A stretch of 11,300 bases of DNA from Gammaproteobacteria bacterium. GTDB lineage: Bacteria > Pseudomonadota > Gammaproteobacteria > UBA9214. Under the pieces are notes generated by a model. That model was not told the DNA's origin. It searched no databases and worked only from the letters and a program-made list of their open reading frames with translations. This document shows, piece by piece, positions 1-6,235 of this stretch. A program made the position numbers and the translations under genes. The stretch spans positions 1 to 11,300 of the forward strand of contig DMKK01000188.1 of assembly GCA_003454335.1 (NCBI GenBank). Reading direction: 5' to 3'. How positions within the stretch are numbered: the stretch's first letter is position 1; every line of letters starts with the position of its first letter.

Positions 1-14
1 TATACGGGCGTGTT

Positions 15-34
15 GACCCTGTTTCTGTAGGGTC
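15..34. repeat. Short inverted repeat downstream of brnA
   Basis: GACCCT at 15-20 and AGGGTC at 29-34 form a perfect 6-bp inverted repeat around an 8-nt loop. It lies about 60 bases beyond the brnA stop codon on the minus strand. No U-rich tract follows on either strand, so an intrinsic terminator is not well supported. The first 92 bases hold no gene that I can recognise. Confidence 0.35.
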
Positions 35-53
35 GAATTGATATTCGTTATAT

Positions 54-82
54 GTCAGAGTAAACCCCATTCTTACCCTGAC
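54..82 (-). repeat. Imperfect hairpin just after brnA (possible terminator or mobile-repeat remnant)
   Basis: GTCAGAGTAA at 54-63 and TTACCCTGAC at 73-82 pair over 10 bases with one mismatch around a 9-nt loop. On the minus strand it starts about 10 bases after the brnA stop, where a terminator would be expected, but the U tract of an intrinsic terminator is missing. A partly overlapping direct repeat (ACCCTG at 75-80 and 81-86) adds to the repetitive look. Similar GGGTCAG/GAGTAA-rich palindromes are common intergenic repeats in gammaproteobacteria, so this could instead be such a remnant. Confidence 0.4.
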
Positions 83-92
83 CCTGAACGTC

Positions 93-314
93 TTATTTTG
101 CTGCCCACTTCATCTTGAGCTTGCGCTGATGTGTCGCGCAATCCCGTAGATACAAATTGATCAGGGTTTGATAAGGAATACCGGACTCTTCTGCCATGCC
201 CTTAAAATACGACACAGTGTCTCGATCCAGTCGCATCGTTATCGGTTGTTTTAAATACTTAATGAAAGGGTTTTTTCGGCCTTTCATATTGGAAAAATCG
301 TAATGTTCTCTCAT
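93..314 (-). CDS. brnA: BrnA-family antitoxin (CopG-like ribbon-helix-helix)
   Basis: A 73-residue basic protein, probably the antitoxin that binds and neutralises the BrnT toxin encoded directly upstream and represses the shared promoter. The central stretch PITMRLDRDTVSYFK (about 24-38), followed by a GIPYQTLINLYLRD helix (46-58), matches the BrnA/CopG ribbon-helix-helix pattern: a short strand, a helix, then a helix opening with G-I-P-Y-Q. The open frame extends 32 codons further upstream, but those codons lie over the end of brnT. The ATG at 314 is preceded by GGGAG at a suitable distance and lies 5 bases after the brnT stop, so I chose it. Toxin-first order is usual for brnTA. The tight spacing implies a bicistronic message with coupled translation. 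Family assignment is from sequence memory; DNA binding is inferred. Confidence 0.85.
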   Translation of the reverse strand: MREHYDFSNMKGRKNPFIKYLKQPITMRLDRDTVSYFKGMAEESGIPYQTLINLYLRDCATHQRKLKMKWAAK

Positions 315-319
315 TTTCG

Positions 320-604
320 TCACTCCCAATATGCTTGTTCCTCGTCTTTGTCTGCTTTCCTCGCCGAGATAATACGAACGACAGTTTCGCTTTCTCGAAA
401 ACAGTGGCAAACAACGAGAACCTGTGGTTTCAAGCTGAGTCCAAGCAAGATAAAACGATTTTCCTGGTCAGAGTGGTCGGGATCGTAGAATTGAATAGCA
501 CCTTCATCGTAAAAGGCGGTGCGCGCCTCTTCGAAGGAGATCCCGTGCTTTTTTACGTTCGCCGTTGCTTTCCTTTTATCCCACTCGAACTCAAGCTCTT
601 TCAT
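320..604 (-). CDS. brnT: BrnT-family toxin (DUF497, type II ribonuclease toxin)
   Basis: A 94-residue protein with the full set of BrnT/DUF497 signatures: an N-terminal FEWDKRKA...KHGISFEEA (6-27) in which W8, K19, H20 and G21 are typical, a central D-x-x-HS-x-x-E-x-R (41-50), and a C-terminal RIISARKA (77-84). Characterised BrnT proteins have an RNase-like fold and block translation by cutting RNA; the same role is inferred here. The length is normal for the family and no frame damage is visible, so the toxin looks intact. Its stop is 5 bases before brnA. I see no Shine-Dalgarno sequence before the ATG; a 21-bp palindrome covers the start codon and a candidate promoter would place the transcript start at the ATG itself. 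Confidence 0.88.
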   Translation of the reverse strand: MKELEFEWDKRKATANVKKHGISFEEARTAFYDEGAIQFYDPDHSDQENRFILLGLSLKPQVLVVCHCFRESETVVRIISARKADKDEEQAYWE

Positions 605-622
605 ATGTACATTGTACTTATG
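602..622. promoter_or_regulatory. Near-perfect 21-bp palindrome over the brnT start codon (candidate BrnA operator)
   Basis: The arms CATA (602-605) and TATG (619-622), with GTACA (607-611) and TGTAC (613-617), pair around a single central base at 612. Of ten symmetric pairs only 606/618 fails. The element includes the brnT ATG (602-604 on the opposite strand). In known brnTA modules the antitoxin alone or in complex binds the promoter, so a BrnA operator is the natural reading; that is an inference from symmetry and position. Confidence 0.55.
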
Positions 623-638
623 TTTATGAATATAGCAA
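611..638 (-). promoter_or_regulatory. Candidate sigma70 promoter of brnTA
   Basis: On the minus strand TTGCTA (638-633) and TACAAT (616-611) are separated by 16 bases and resemble -35 and -10 boxes. The -10 lies inside the palindrome at 602-622, so a protein bound there would block RNA polymerase. The expected transcription start is close to 604, the A of the brnT ATG, which would make the message leaderless and fits the missing Shine-Dalgarno sequence. A second AT-rich hexamer, TATATT, lies a little upstream and is a weaker alternative. Confidence 0.4.
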
Positions 639-674
639 GATGCATCCGTAAGGTTCGGCTAATCAATTCTGCCC

Positions 675-2144
675 TCAGCGGATGTAATACTTCAGCGCAT
701 TCGGGCTGAACTCGCGCGGGTCGGCCTCATCGGAAAACCGGTAGGGATTGCGCTGGCCGTCCATACCTGAAACCAGGTAGCGTTCCTTTTGCAGATCGTA
801 GTATACCTCCAGTGTACTCCACAGCACCGGCACTTCGTAGTAATTCATGGCGTGTGCTTCCGCGGTGCGCCACAATTTCCCGTCGAGGTCGTAGTTATCC
901 ATCGCGGCAATCTGCCAACTGTCCTCGTCGATATAAAACACCCGGCGAGAATAGACATGTTTCATATCCGCTTTGAGTGTCCCCTCCACTACCCAGACAC
1001 GATGCAATTCGTAACGGGCCAGATCCGGATTGATATGCTTGGTTTGCAGAATATCACTGGCGGTCTGACCCTCGCCGTCAATCTGATAGGCATTATAGGG
1101 AATGTAGAGTTCCTGCTTGCCCAGCAGCTGCCATTCAAAACGTTCGGGTGAACCGTTGTACATATCGAACTCATCGACTGTCCTCAGGCCATCAGCGTTG
1201 AGTGCGGGATAGTCATTGGCAATATAGGGTGCGCGCAGCACACGCCGCAGGGCCTGGTTGTAATTCCATGACTTGCGCGGGTCCCGGGTTCGATTGACAG
1301 GTTCCAGTACGAGAGTGCCATCACCGGCAACCAGTCCCGGTTGAATAATCTTGCTTTTGAGTGCCAGTAATATATTGGGAAATTTCTGCCGCAAATCACT
1401 TTCGGGGTGGTCGCCATAGGGGAAGACCCATTCCTGCAGAGCGAGTATCACGGTGTAGCGTCCCTTGCGCGTTACCGGGGCCTGGCCGAAGCTGCGACTG
1501 ACACGTATGCCGCGCCAGCGGAGAATGTGGTTCCACACTGCTTCAACACCGCTTTCGGGGATCGGAAAAGGTGAACTCACATTGGAGCCGGCGACGCCCC
1601 CCTTGCCTTCTATGATGACGCTGGCAGTTGTGGCATTTGTCCTGACAGCATCGTATACCCACTCCGGATAGGAGGCAGAGCGACGCGTGGGATATACCTG
1701 CATGCGCCAGGACGGGTAAAGACGCAGCAGTGCCTTTTGCCCCTCGCTCAGCTTGTCGGCATGTTCCTCGATATTGTCGGCAGTAATATTGAACAGCACT
1801 TCGTCGTCCGCATAGGGATCGACATGGTGCATGCCGGCTTCATACGCGGCTGGCAGCTTGCTGATACCACCTGTCCAGGCAGGGATGGTTCCTGCTGCAT
1901 TGCCAGGTCGCTCCGCACCCACAGGGGTAAGTTCGGGACCGCCGAGCTTGCTGGCTTCACCGGGCGAAGGTGCCGCCATGGCGAGTTGGTTGCTGCACAG
2001 GAGCACCGACAAACAAAGGACAGCCAGTATCACATGCACCTCAAAATAACCGCTGGAGCGGGCTTGCCTGCGAACACGCCAGTGTTTGGCTATGCCACTG
2101 TTCGCGGGCAAGCCCGCCCCTGCCTTTAAAATATTATTGTTCAT
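675..2144 (-). CDS. DUF1329 family envelope protein with REP element in its N-terminus
   Basis: A 489-residue protein of the DUF1329 family (periplasmic or outer-membrane-associated, with a LolA/LolB-like fold), normally encoded beside a DUF1302 protein as here. Family-like segments include EASKLGGPELTPVGAERPGNAAGTIPAWTGG near the mature N-terminus, YPTRR and, in the C-terminal half, RRVFYIDEDSWQIAAMDNYD followed by LWR. A hydrophobic signal segment spans about 36-54 with likely cleavage after AMA (55-57), giving a mature chain of about 430 residues. Residues 9-30 are encoded by a REP-type inverted pair, making the region before the signal segment unusually long. The ATG at 2144 has only a distant GGAGA about 15 bases upstream; a GTG at 2039, after the REP element, is a possible alternative start. 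The gene starts 24 bases after the DUF1302 stop and is probably co-transcribed with it. The substrate is unknown; lipid or hydrophobic compound handling is a guess from the fold. Confidence 0.85.
   Translation of the reverse strand: MNNNILKAGAGLPANSGIAKHWRVRRQARSSGYFEVHVILAVLCLSVLLCSNQLAMAAPSPGEASKLGGPELTPVGAERPGNAAGTIPAWTGGISKLPAAYEAGMHHVDPYADDEVLFNITADNIEEHADKLSEGQKALLRLYPSWRMQVYPTRRSASYPEWVYDAVRTNATTASVIIEGKGGVAGSNVSSPFPIPESGVEAVWNHILRWRGIRVSRSFGQAPVTRKGRYTVILALQEWVFPYGDHPESDLRQKFPNILLALKSKIIQPGLVAGDGTLVLEPVNRTRDPRKSWNYNQALRRVLRAPYIANDYPALNADGLRTVDEFDMYNGSPERFEWQLLGKQELYIPYNAYQIDGEGQTASDILQTKHINPDLARYELHRVWVVEGTLKADMKHVYSRRVFYIDEDSWQIAAMDNYDLDGKLWRTAEAHAMNYYEVPVLWSTLEVYYDLQKERYLVSGMDGQRNPYRFSDEADPREFSPNALKYYIR
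2055..2120. repeat. REP-type inverted pair (REPIN-like) inside the DUF1329 coding sequence
   Basis: Two 22-base arms, 2055-2076 and 2099-2120, are inverted copies with 20 of 22 positions matching, around a 22-base spacer. The arm core GGAGCGGGCTTGCCTGCGAA has the layout of Pseudomonas-type REP sequences. The element is 66 bases, a multiple of three, and in the DUF1329 frame it has no stop, encoding residues 9-30 in register. It lies between the ATG and the signal-peptide hydrophobic core. Confidence 0.8.
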
Positions 2145-2168
2145 CTTTTTCGTTTTGCTCTCCGAGAA

Positions 2169-4013
2169 CTAAAACGTATAACTCACCCGGAACCTCACCA
2201 GATCACGATCCCGGATAAAATTACTGTCACCGGCACCGAAGAACTTTGTATAACTCAGGTTCGCTGTCCAGCGGTCAATGTAGCGTGAACCCAGTGCAAA
2301 CGTAAGGGACTTCCGGTCTTCCAGAAAGGTGCTGACCGGTCCCGGTGTAACGCCGTCGACATCGTGCGTCCACAGCACCCGTGGCGAGAGCGTCAGGCCA
2401 CCGAAGACGCCCTGGTAGGTCAGGCCACCTGCAAGCCGGTATCCCCAGGAGTTCATCGTGGGCGACTCCACGCCCTGTAACGGCAGCTTGCTGCTGGATG
2501 GCATGTCGTGCACATGGACCCCGGCAACATCGATACTGGCCGAGGTTTGTGCGGCACCCAGACGGGCACCGAACAATTGGGTAATACCGAAACTCCCCTG
2601 CGAGCGGTCGCGACGGATGTAACCCTTGATGCGGTCATTGGCCCCGAAACTCCCGAGCACACCACCATTGCCCGCATTGTCAAATTCCATGGGTGACAGT
2701 ACCGAGGCAAACACCTCGGACAAACTGACCTGAAAAGGAAAATCCCTATGATGGGCAAATTCGCCCGCAAGCAGCAATCCGCGTTTGAGGGTTGCGGTAT
2801 TGAAGCTCAACCCGACCATGGTGATGTCATCCGGATACTCGACGATATAACCGGCCTGGTTGGCGTAATCACTGGTGGTCACTGCCTCGGATGTCTGTGA
2901 CGCTGCTGTTGCTGATTCCTCTGGCGTCAGACCAGTGGACTCATACGCCGGCACCAGGCTGGCTGCCCGGGCATCGACGGCCGCCTGCGACGTTGCGTCG
3001 ATGGCATGCTGACTGGCGGTTTTGCCGCTGACAATGGGCAAGCGGCTGTTGTAACGCACCACGTAGGCGGCCAGCGTCGTGGCATTGGTACCCCGGGGAA
3101 TCAGTGAGACACTCAGTCCAAACTGTCCACTGTCGCTGGCGTCTTCTGTTCTAAGGCCCGGCAGTTTAAAAAAGTCCGGATCAAAGCCAAGCGTCCCCGG
3201 TGGTAATGCAAACGCTGTATCGAGATCTGTTCCCTGGTCAGAGAAACGCCCGGCGCCCAGCATGGCAATATTGACGTTGTCGTTATCGAGCAGGTCATTG
3301 GTGGAAAAAAAACTCCCGATCGGAGGTAGGCCGACCGGCTCCCACTCGTACTGGTAATAGCCTTCCACGGCAACCACTTCAGTAATGTTGGCCGCTCCCC
3401 AGAACATGCCCTGGGGAATGCGCAGGTCACGAGCCGCGACGGCCGGTTGATTCAGCGCTGCAAAATCAAACGGGTTAATGACATCGACCCCGTCACGGAC
3501 AAAGTTGCCCTCCCCCCAGTTCACCACCTGGTCACCGAGCCGGAAGAACAGCGGAATGTTCCCGACTGAGAAACGTGCAGAAATATAGTGTTCAAGAAAA
3601 TCGGCGTCCTGGCCAATCTTGTCTTTTGCATCCGAACTCAGGGAAGTACGCTCACGGTCTTCGTGCTCGTTTTCGTAATCATAGAAGGCGAAACCACGTA
3701 CATAGGCGCCGAAGTTCTGCCAGGACAGGGTCAGGTCCGCATTGAGGCGCACGGCATTGGAGATAATGCCTTGCTTGTAATTCAGGTTGCCGTCATCCTT
3801 GTTGGCGGTTTTTGCCTTGCCGCCATTGGCAATGGCAACCAGGTCTTTGTCGGCATCATCGAGCCGCACACCGAGCCCATAGGCCAGCGTGAGATCAAGG
3901 AGGCCCTCCACCTGGCCGGCGCGAAAGTCTGCCGCCTGGCTGACGAAAGCCGGGAAACCGCATGTCAGCAGCACGAGAACTCTGAAACCTTTCACAATAT
4001 CGTTCTGATTCAC
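2169..4013 (-). CDS. DUF1302 family outer-membrane protein
   Basis: A 614-residue DUF1302 protein, a family of predicted outer-membrane beta-barrels usually paired with DUF1329. The N-terminus is a signal peptide: a basic start, a hydrophobic stretch RVLVLLTCGFPAFV (11-24), and cleavage after SQA or SQAA (25-28). Family-like segments are LRLGDQ-type FFRLGDQVVNWGEGNFVRDGVDVINPFDF and QPAVAARDLRIPQG in the first half. The last residues RFRVSYTF end in phenylalanine, the usual signal of an outer-membrane barrel strand. A low-complexity Ala/Ser/Thr-rich loop occupies about 330-390. The start is GTG at 4013, with GGGTAA just upstream as a close, modest ribosome site; no in-frame ATG fits better. 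Its role in the pair is probably transport of, or an envelope structure for, hydrophobic compounds; this is inferred. Confidence 0.85.
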   Translation of the reverse strand: MNQNDIVKGFRVLVLLTCGFPAFVSQAADFRAGQVEGLLDLTLAYGLGVRLDDADKDLVAIANGGKAKTANKDDGNLNYKQGIISNAVRLNADLTLSWQNFGAYVRGFAFYDYENEHEDRERTSLSSDAKDKIGQDADFLEHYISARFSVGNIPLFFRLGDQVVNWGEGNFVRDGVDVINPFDFAALNQPAVAARDLRIPQGMFWGAANITEVVAVEGYYQYEWEPVGLPPIGSFFSTNDLLDNDNVNIAMLGAGRFSDQGTDLDTAFALPPGTLGFDPDFFKLPGLRTEDASDSGQFGLSVSLIPRGTNATTLAAYVVRYNSRLPIVSGKTASQHAIDATSQAAVDARAASLVPAYESTGLTPEESATAASQTSEAVTTSDYANQAGYIVEYPDDITMVGLSFNTATLKRGLLLAGEFAHHRDFPFQVSLSEVFASVLSPMEFDNAGNGGVLGSFGANDRIKGYIRRDRSQGSFGITQLFGARLGAAQTSASIDVAGVHVHDMPSSSKLPLQGVESPTMNSWGYRLAGGLTYQGVFGGLTLSPRVLWTHDVDGVTPGPVSTFLEDRKSLTFALGSRYIDRWTANLSYTKFFGAGDSNFIRDRDLVRFRVSYTF

Positions 4014-4028
4014 TTACCCGGCATGGGT

Positions 4029-4041
4029 GCGATTTAATCGC
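4029..4041. promoter_or_regulatory. 13-bp palindrome upstream of the DUF1302 start
   Basis: GCGATT and AATCGC form a perfect inverted repeat around one central base, 15 bases before the DUF1302 GTG and downstream of a TATAAT box. A further GCGAT (4046-4050) and the palindrome CCTGCAGG (4051-4058) lie next to it. The position in the presumed 5' leader suits an operator or a small RNA hairpin. No regulator can be named. Confidence 0.3.
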
Positions 4042-4061
4042 GGATGCGATCCTGCAGGTGC

Positions 4062-4067
4062 ATTATA
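4062..4067 (-). promoter_or_regulatory. Candidate -10 box of the DUF1302-DUF1329 operon
   Basis: The minus strand reads TATAAT, a perfect sigma70 -10 hexamer, about 50 bases before the DUF1302 start. No good -35 is seen at 16-18 bases; that position falls in the arm of the REP-type pair at 4081-4145. Either an activator is needed or the hexamer is fortuitous. Confidence 0.35.
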
Positions 4068-4080
4068 AATGCTATGGGTC

Positions 4081-4145
4081 ATTCGCGGCTACAAGCCGCT
4101 CCTACTACAATAGATACATTGCAGGAGCGGCTTGTAGCCGCGAAT
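4081..4145. repeat. REP-type perfect inverted pair (REPIN-like)
   Basis: Arms of 23 bases at 4081-4103 and 4123-4145 are exact inverted copies around a 19-base spacer. The arm core is GGAGCGGCTTGTAGCCGCGAA. Flanking GGGT and GCCC (4076-4079 and 4147-4150) can extend the stem. It lies between the HdeD-family stop and the DUF1302 leader, where it could end or stabilise the upstream transcript. The arm sequence differs from those of the other two pairs in the window. Confidence 0.85.
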
Positions 4146-4177
4146 AGCCCAAGCACATAAATCAAAAATGCAACGCA

Positions 4178-4786
4178 TCAATCAGACACATTCCCCAGCT
4201 TGTCCACGCGCAGTTTTACCCGTCGTAACCTGAGTGCCAGGAACACCAGCATGGCACCGACCACGAATGCCAATGCTGCCACCAGCCATGAAATAGTCAC
4301 CGCACCGGCGCCTGGCCAGACGATCAAAACCAGGCCGATAACAGCCAGCACCAGGCCAATTGTCAGCAACAGCCCCCGATTGGGGTCGTTTTGGTTAGCG
4401 CTACGTCCAGCAAGGAACAGGTTGGCGCCGTGCAACAATGCCCAGATACCGAGGATAATCAGCAACCATTTCACCGTCAGTCCCGGCCAGAAGAGCAAAA
4501 CTGCGCCCACTGCTATACTTACTAGGGCTGGCAGCAAATATGACTGCAGATCCCGGCCACGGATACCGCTGATAAAGCCGGCAGCCCCGTCGAGCAAGGC
4601 GTAGATACCAATCAGACGAACAAGCAGACCAAGCGTCAGCTTGGGCCAGATCAATGCGCTCACCCCAAGTCCCAGGGCAAGCAGGCCTCGCAGCATGAAG
4701 GTCCACCATACGTTACCCATTTTCCCGCTGACCCGACTCTTCAGTCCAACAGCCGCTGTCTGTAATTGTTCATTATCTGATGGCAT
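4178..4786 (-). CDS. HdeD family (DUF308) inner-membrane protein
   Basis: A 202-residue integral membrane protein of the HdeD/DUF308 family, named after the E. coli acid-resistance protein. Six hydrophobic segments are visible at roughly 28-47, 50-74, 83-101, 104-127, 137-157 and 163-187, after a soluble N-terminus and before a basic C-terminal tail (186-196). Pairs of helices repeat three times with the same pattern: IWPKLTLGLLVRLIGIYALLDG, FWPGLTVKWLLIILGIWALLHG and a diverged VWPGAGAVTISWLVAALAFVVG. The ATG at 4786 has AGGAAA at good distance. It begins 33 bases after the stop of the small secreted protein and may share its transcript. A stress role is inferred from the family name only; the molecular activity is unknown. 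Confidence 0.85.
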   Translation of the reverse strand: MPSDNEQLQTAAVGLKSRVSGKMGNVWWTFMLRGLLALGLGVSALIWPKLTLGLLVRLIGIYALLDGAAGFISGIRGRDLQSYLLPALVSIAVGAVLLFWPGLTVKWLLIILGIWALLHGANLFLAGRSANQNDPNRGLLLTIGLVLAVIGLVLIVWPGAGAVTISWLVAALAFVVGAMLVFLALRLRRVKLRVDKLGNVSD

Positions 4787-4819
4787 ATCTTGTTTCCTGT
4801 TTTATGTTCAAACTTTATC

Positions 4820-5098
4820 TTAATGACGTATCGCCTTGGTTGCTTTCTTGGCAGCACCGTCGTCGTCACGTCTTTTTTCAATCGGCCCTTTGTCCTCGAT
4901 ACCTACGGCATCCTTGGTCATATCCGCGGCGGCTTCCTTCGGCGAGCAGCGCCCACCCACACCCACGGTTGCTTTCATGGCAGTGCTTTTTGCGGCCTTC
5001 TCCGCAGTGCAATCAGGATCGAGCACCCCACTGATTGCAGCTGCACTTGATAATACCAGGGCAACACCCAGGGCCCATGCTAATGTTGATTTGTCCAT
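4820..5098 (-). CDS. Small secreted protein of unknown function
   Basis: A 92-residue protein with a clear signal peptide: MDKSTLAW, hydrophobic core to about 17, and cleavage near SSAAA (17-21). The mature part is about 70 residues, highly charged, with two cysteines (C30 and C51) that could form a disulfide in the periplasm, and an acidic-to-basic tail (IEDKGPIEKRRDDD, then a Lys/Ala-rich end). The open frame can begin at 5146, but the ATG at 5098 has AGGAG at an ideal distance and removes 16 residues that do not look like a signal peptide. I recognise no named family. Position directly before the HdeD-family gene suggests an envelope or stress-related role, by association only. Confidence 0.7.
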   Translation of the reverse strand: MDKSTLAWALGVALVLSSAAAISGVLDPDCTAEKAAKSTAMKATVGVGGRCSPKEAAADMTKDAVGIEDKGPIEKRRDDDGAAKKATKAIRH

Positions 5099-5164
5099 TG
5101 TTGAACTCCTGTACAGATATTGAGTTGTGGTTCTCACGTCTGCCACTTCGCCCTCAGCGCGAGG

Positions 5165-5193
5165 ATAATACTCCCAACCAGGAGTTTCAGTAA
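5165..5193 (-). promoter_or_regulatory. Candidate promoter of the small secreted protein gene, with dyad in the spacer
   Basis: On the minus strand TTACTG (5193-5188) and TATTAT (5170-5165) are 17 bases apart, about 70 bases before the ATG at 5098. The spacer carries an inverted repeat, ACTCC (5170-5174 on the plus strand) with GGAGT (5181-5185). The -35 match is weak. Confidence 0.35.
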
Positions 5194-5214
5194 CAGCTTG
5201 TCGTTATAGTTCCG

Positions 5215-5225
5215 GGGACAGTCCC
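5215..5225. repeat. Short palindrome GGGAC-A-GTCCC after the barrel gene
   Basis: A perfect 5-bp inverted repeat with a one-base centre lies 11 bases beyond the stop of the outer-membrane barrel gene. It is too tight for a stable hairpin and has no following T-run. Palindromes built on GGGGACTGTCCCC recur between genes in several gammaproteobacteria, and this may be a remnant of that kind. Confidence 0.35.
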
Positions 5226-5236
5226 TTGATTAGTGA

Positions 5237-6226
5237 CTATTTTGCTGGCGGCGGGTCCGGTTGCAGTGGCACCGAGAAGGTCAGGAAGACGGCATCACCC
5301 TCCACCCTGTTTTTGGCGTCGAATTCGTGATACCAGCGCAGATCCAGACCCATGGAGCGCCCGGCGGCCTTGAACTGGTAAGCCATCTCCGGACCAATGC
5401 CGCCTACGCGTGACTTGAAGTTACCCAGAACCTTTGGGCCGCCACTGTCGGAGGTAAACTGTTTGGAGTAATAGCCCACGAGTCCCGCTGAAAAGCCGGA
5501 GGGCAGGTGCTGCTTGTAGGTAAGTTCAAGATGGGCCTCGTTGCCGCTATCGTAATCGGTGTCATCGTTTTCACCATTAAACGTTATACCGAGCACCCCC
5601 GAGAATTCCCTGCCTTTTTTAAAATTACCAAAGGTAAAAGCGGTGCCGACATCAAGGCCCCAGCGGTTTGCGCCCATATTGGCAATGCGCCCTTCTTTGT
5701 ATGCACCGACCGGAATAAAGACGGTGCTATAAATATTCCAGGCCCGGAACAGGTCCCCGTCGCGTTTACGCCACCCCAGTGATGCAGCCAACGCCGGATC
5801 CCCGACATCCGTGAGGCTGTCCGAGACACCGCCCCCCAGTGTTGTGCCGCCCGGAGTGGTGGCTGTAGCATCGGCTTCAATCTTGACATGGCCGTACGGC
5901 ACCACCCCACCGATAGCCAGACGGCCGTTACCAAGGCGGGTGTCCGTGATCCAGGTTGCCTGCAATACGTTGACCTGAGCCTCTGCCGAGATGCCCTTGT
6001 TGAGCAGGCCGGCGATGGGGAATTCCTGGTTGGAGTCACCGTCGTAGTAATACAGGTCATTGGTGACATACCAGCCGGGTTTCGGAATCAGTCCCGCCAC
6101 CGGGCCGCGCTTGCCCAGCAGATAGAGCGATTTCCCGCCTTCCACGGCGTAAGCGTTGCCCCAGAGGCAGGCAACTGACAGCGCCATAAGCAATGCAGGT
6201 TTTATCCGGATACCGTTTTTATTCAT
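5237..6226 (-). CDS. SphA / phenol_MetA_deg family outer-membrane protein (putative transporter)
   Basis: A 329-residue predicted outer-membrane beta-barrel of the type annotated as phenol MetA-degradation-like or SphA transporters, found near genes for use of aromatic or other hydrophobic compounds. The signal peptide has a KNGIRIK start, a hydrophobic core ALLMALSVACLWG (about 11-23) and cleavage after AYA (25-27), so the mature chain begins VEGGKSLYLLGKRGP. Family-like features are the Y-x-x-D-Y-Y stretch near the start (YVTNDLYYYDGDS), GVSDSLTDVGDPALAASLGW in the middle, the tyrosine- and glycine-rich strand pattern, and the closing VFLTFSVPL strand. The ATG at 6226 follows AAAGGG, which lies in the last codons of a degraded DUF3604 gene ending 9 bases upstream. 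The substrate is unknown. Confidence 0.75.
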   Translation of the reverse strand: MNKNGIRIKPALLMALSVACLWGNAYAVEGGKSLYLLGKRGPVAGLIPKPGWYVTNDLYYYDGDSNQEFPIAGLLNKGISAEAQVNVLQATWITDTRLGNGRLAIGGVVPYGHVKIEADATATTPGGTTLGGGVSDSLTDVGDPALAASLGWRKRDGDLFRAWNIYSTVFIPVGAYKEGRIANMGANRWGLDVGTAFTFGNFKKGREFSGVLGITFNGENDDTDYDSGNEAHLELTYKQHLPSGFSAGLVGYYSKQFTSDSGGPKVLGNFKSRVGGIGPEMAYQFKAAGRSMGLDLRWYHEFDAKNRVEGDAVFLTFSVPLQPDPPPAK

Positions 6227-6235
6227 AAAATTTGT

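Noticed and set aside
315..410. N-terminal extension of brnA to an ATG at 410
   Set aside because: The extension would overlap brnT by about 90 bases; the ATG at 314 has its own ribosome site and gives the usual BrnA length.
335..709. Plus-strand open frame of 124 codons opposite brnT
   Set aside because: It covers the well-supported brnT gene on the other strand, runs into the DUF1329 end, and resembles no protein that I know.
3588..4037. Plus-strand open frame of 149 codons opposite the DUF1302 N-terminus
   Set aside because: It is antisense to the signal peptide and first strands of the DUF1302 protein, with no ribosome site or family resemblance.
4081..4145. CRISPR repeat or intrinsic terminator for the perfect inverted pair
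   Set aside because: There is one inverted pair, not a series of direct repeats, and no U tract follows on either strand; the arm layout fits REP elements.
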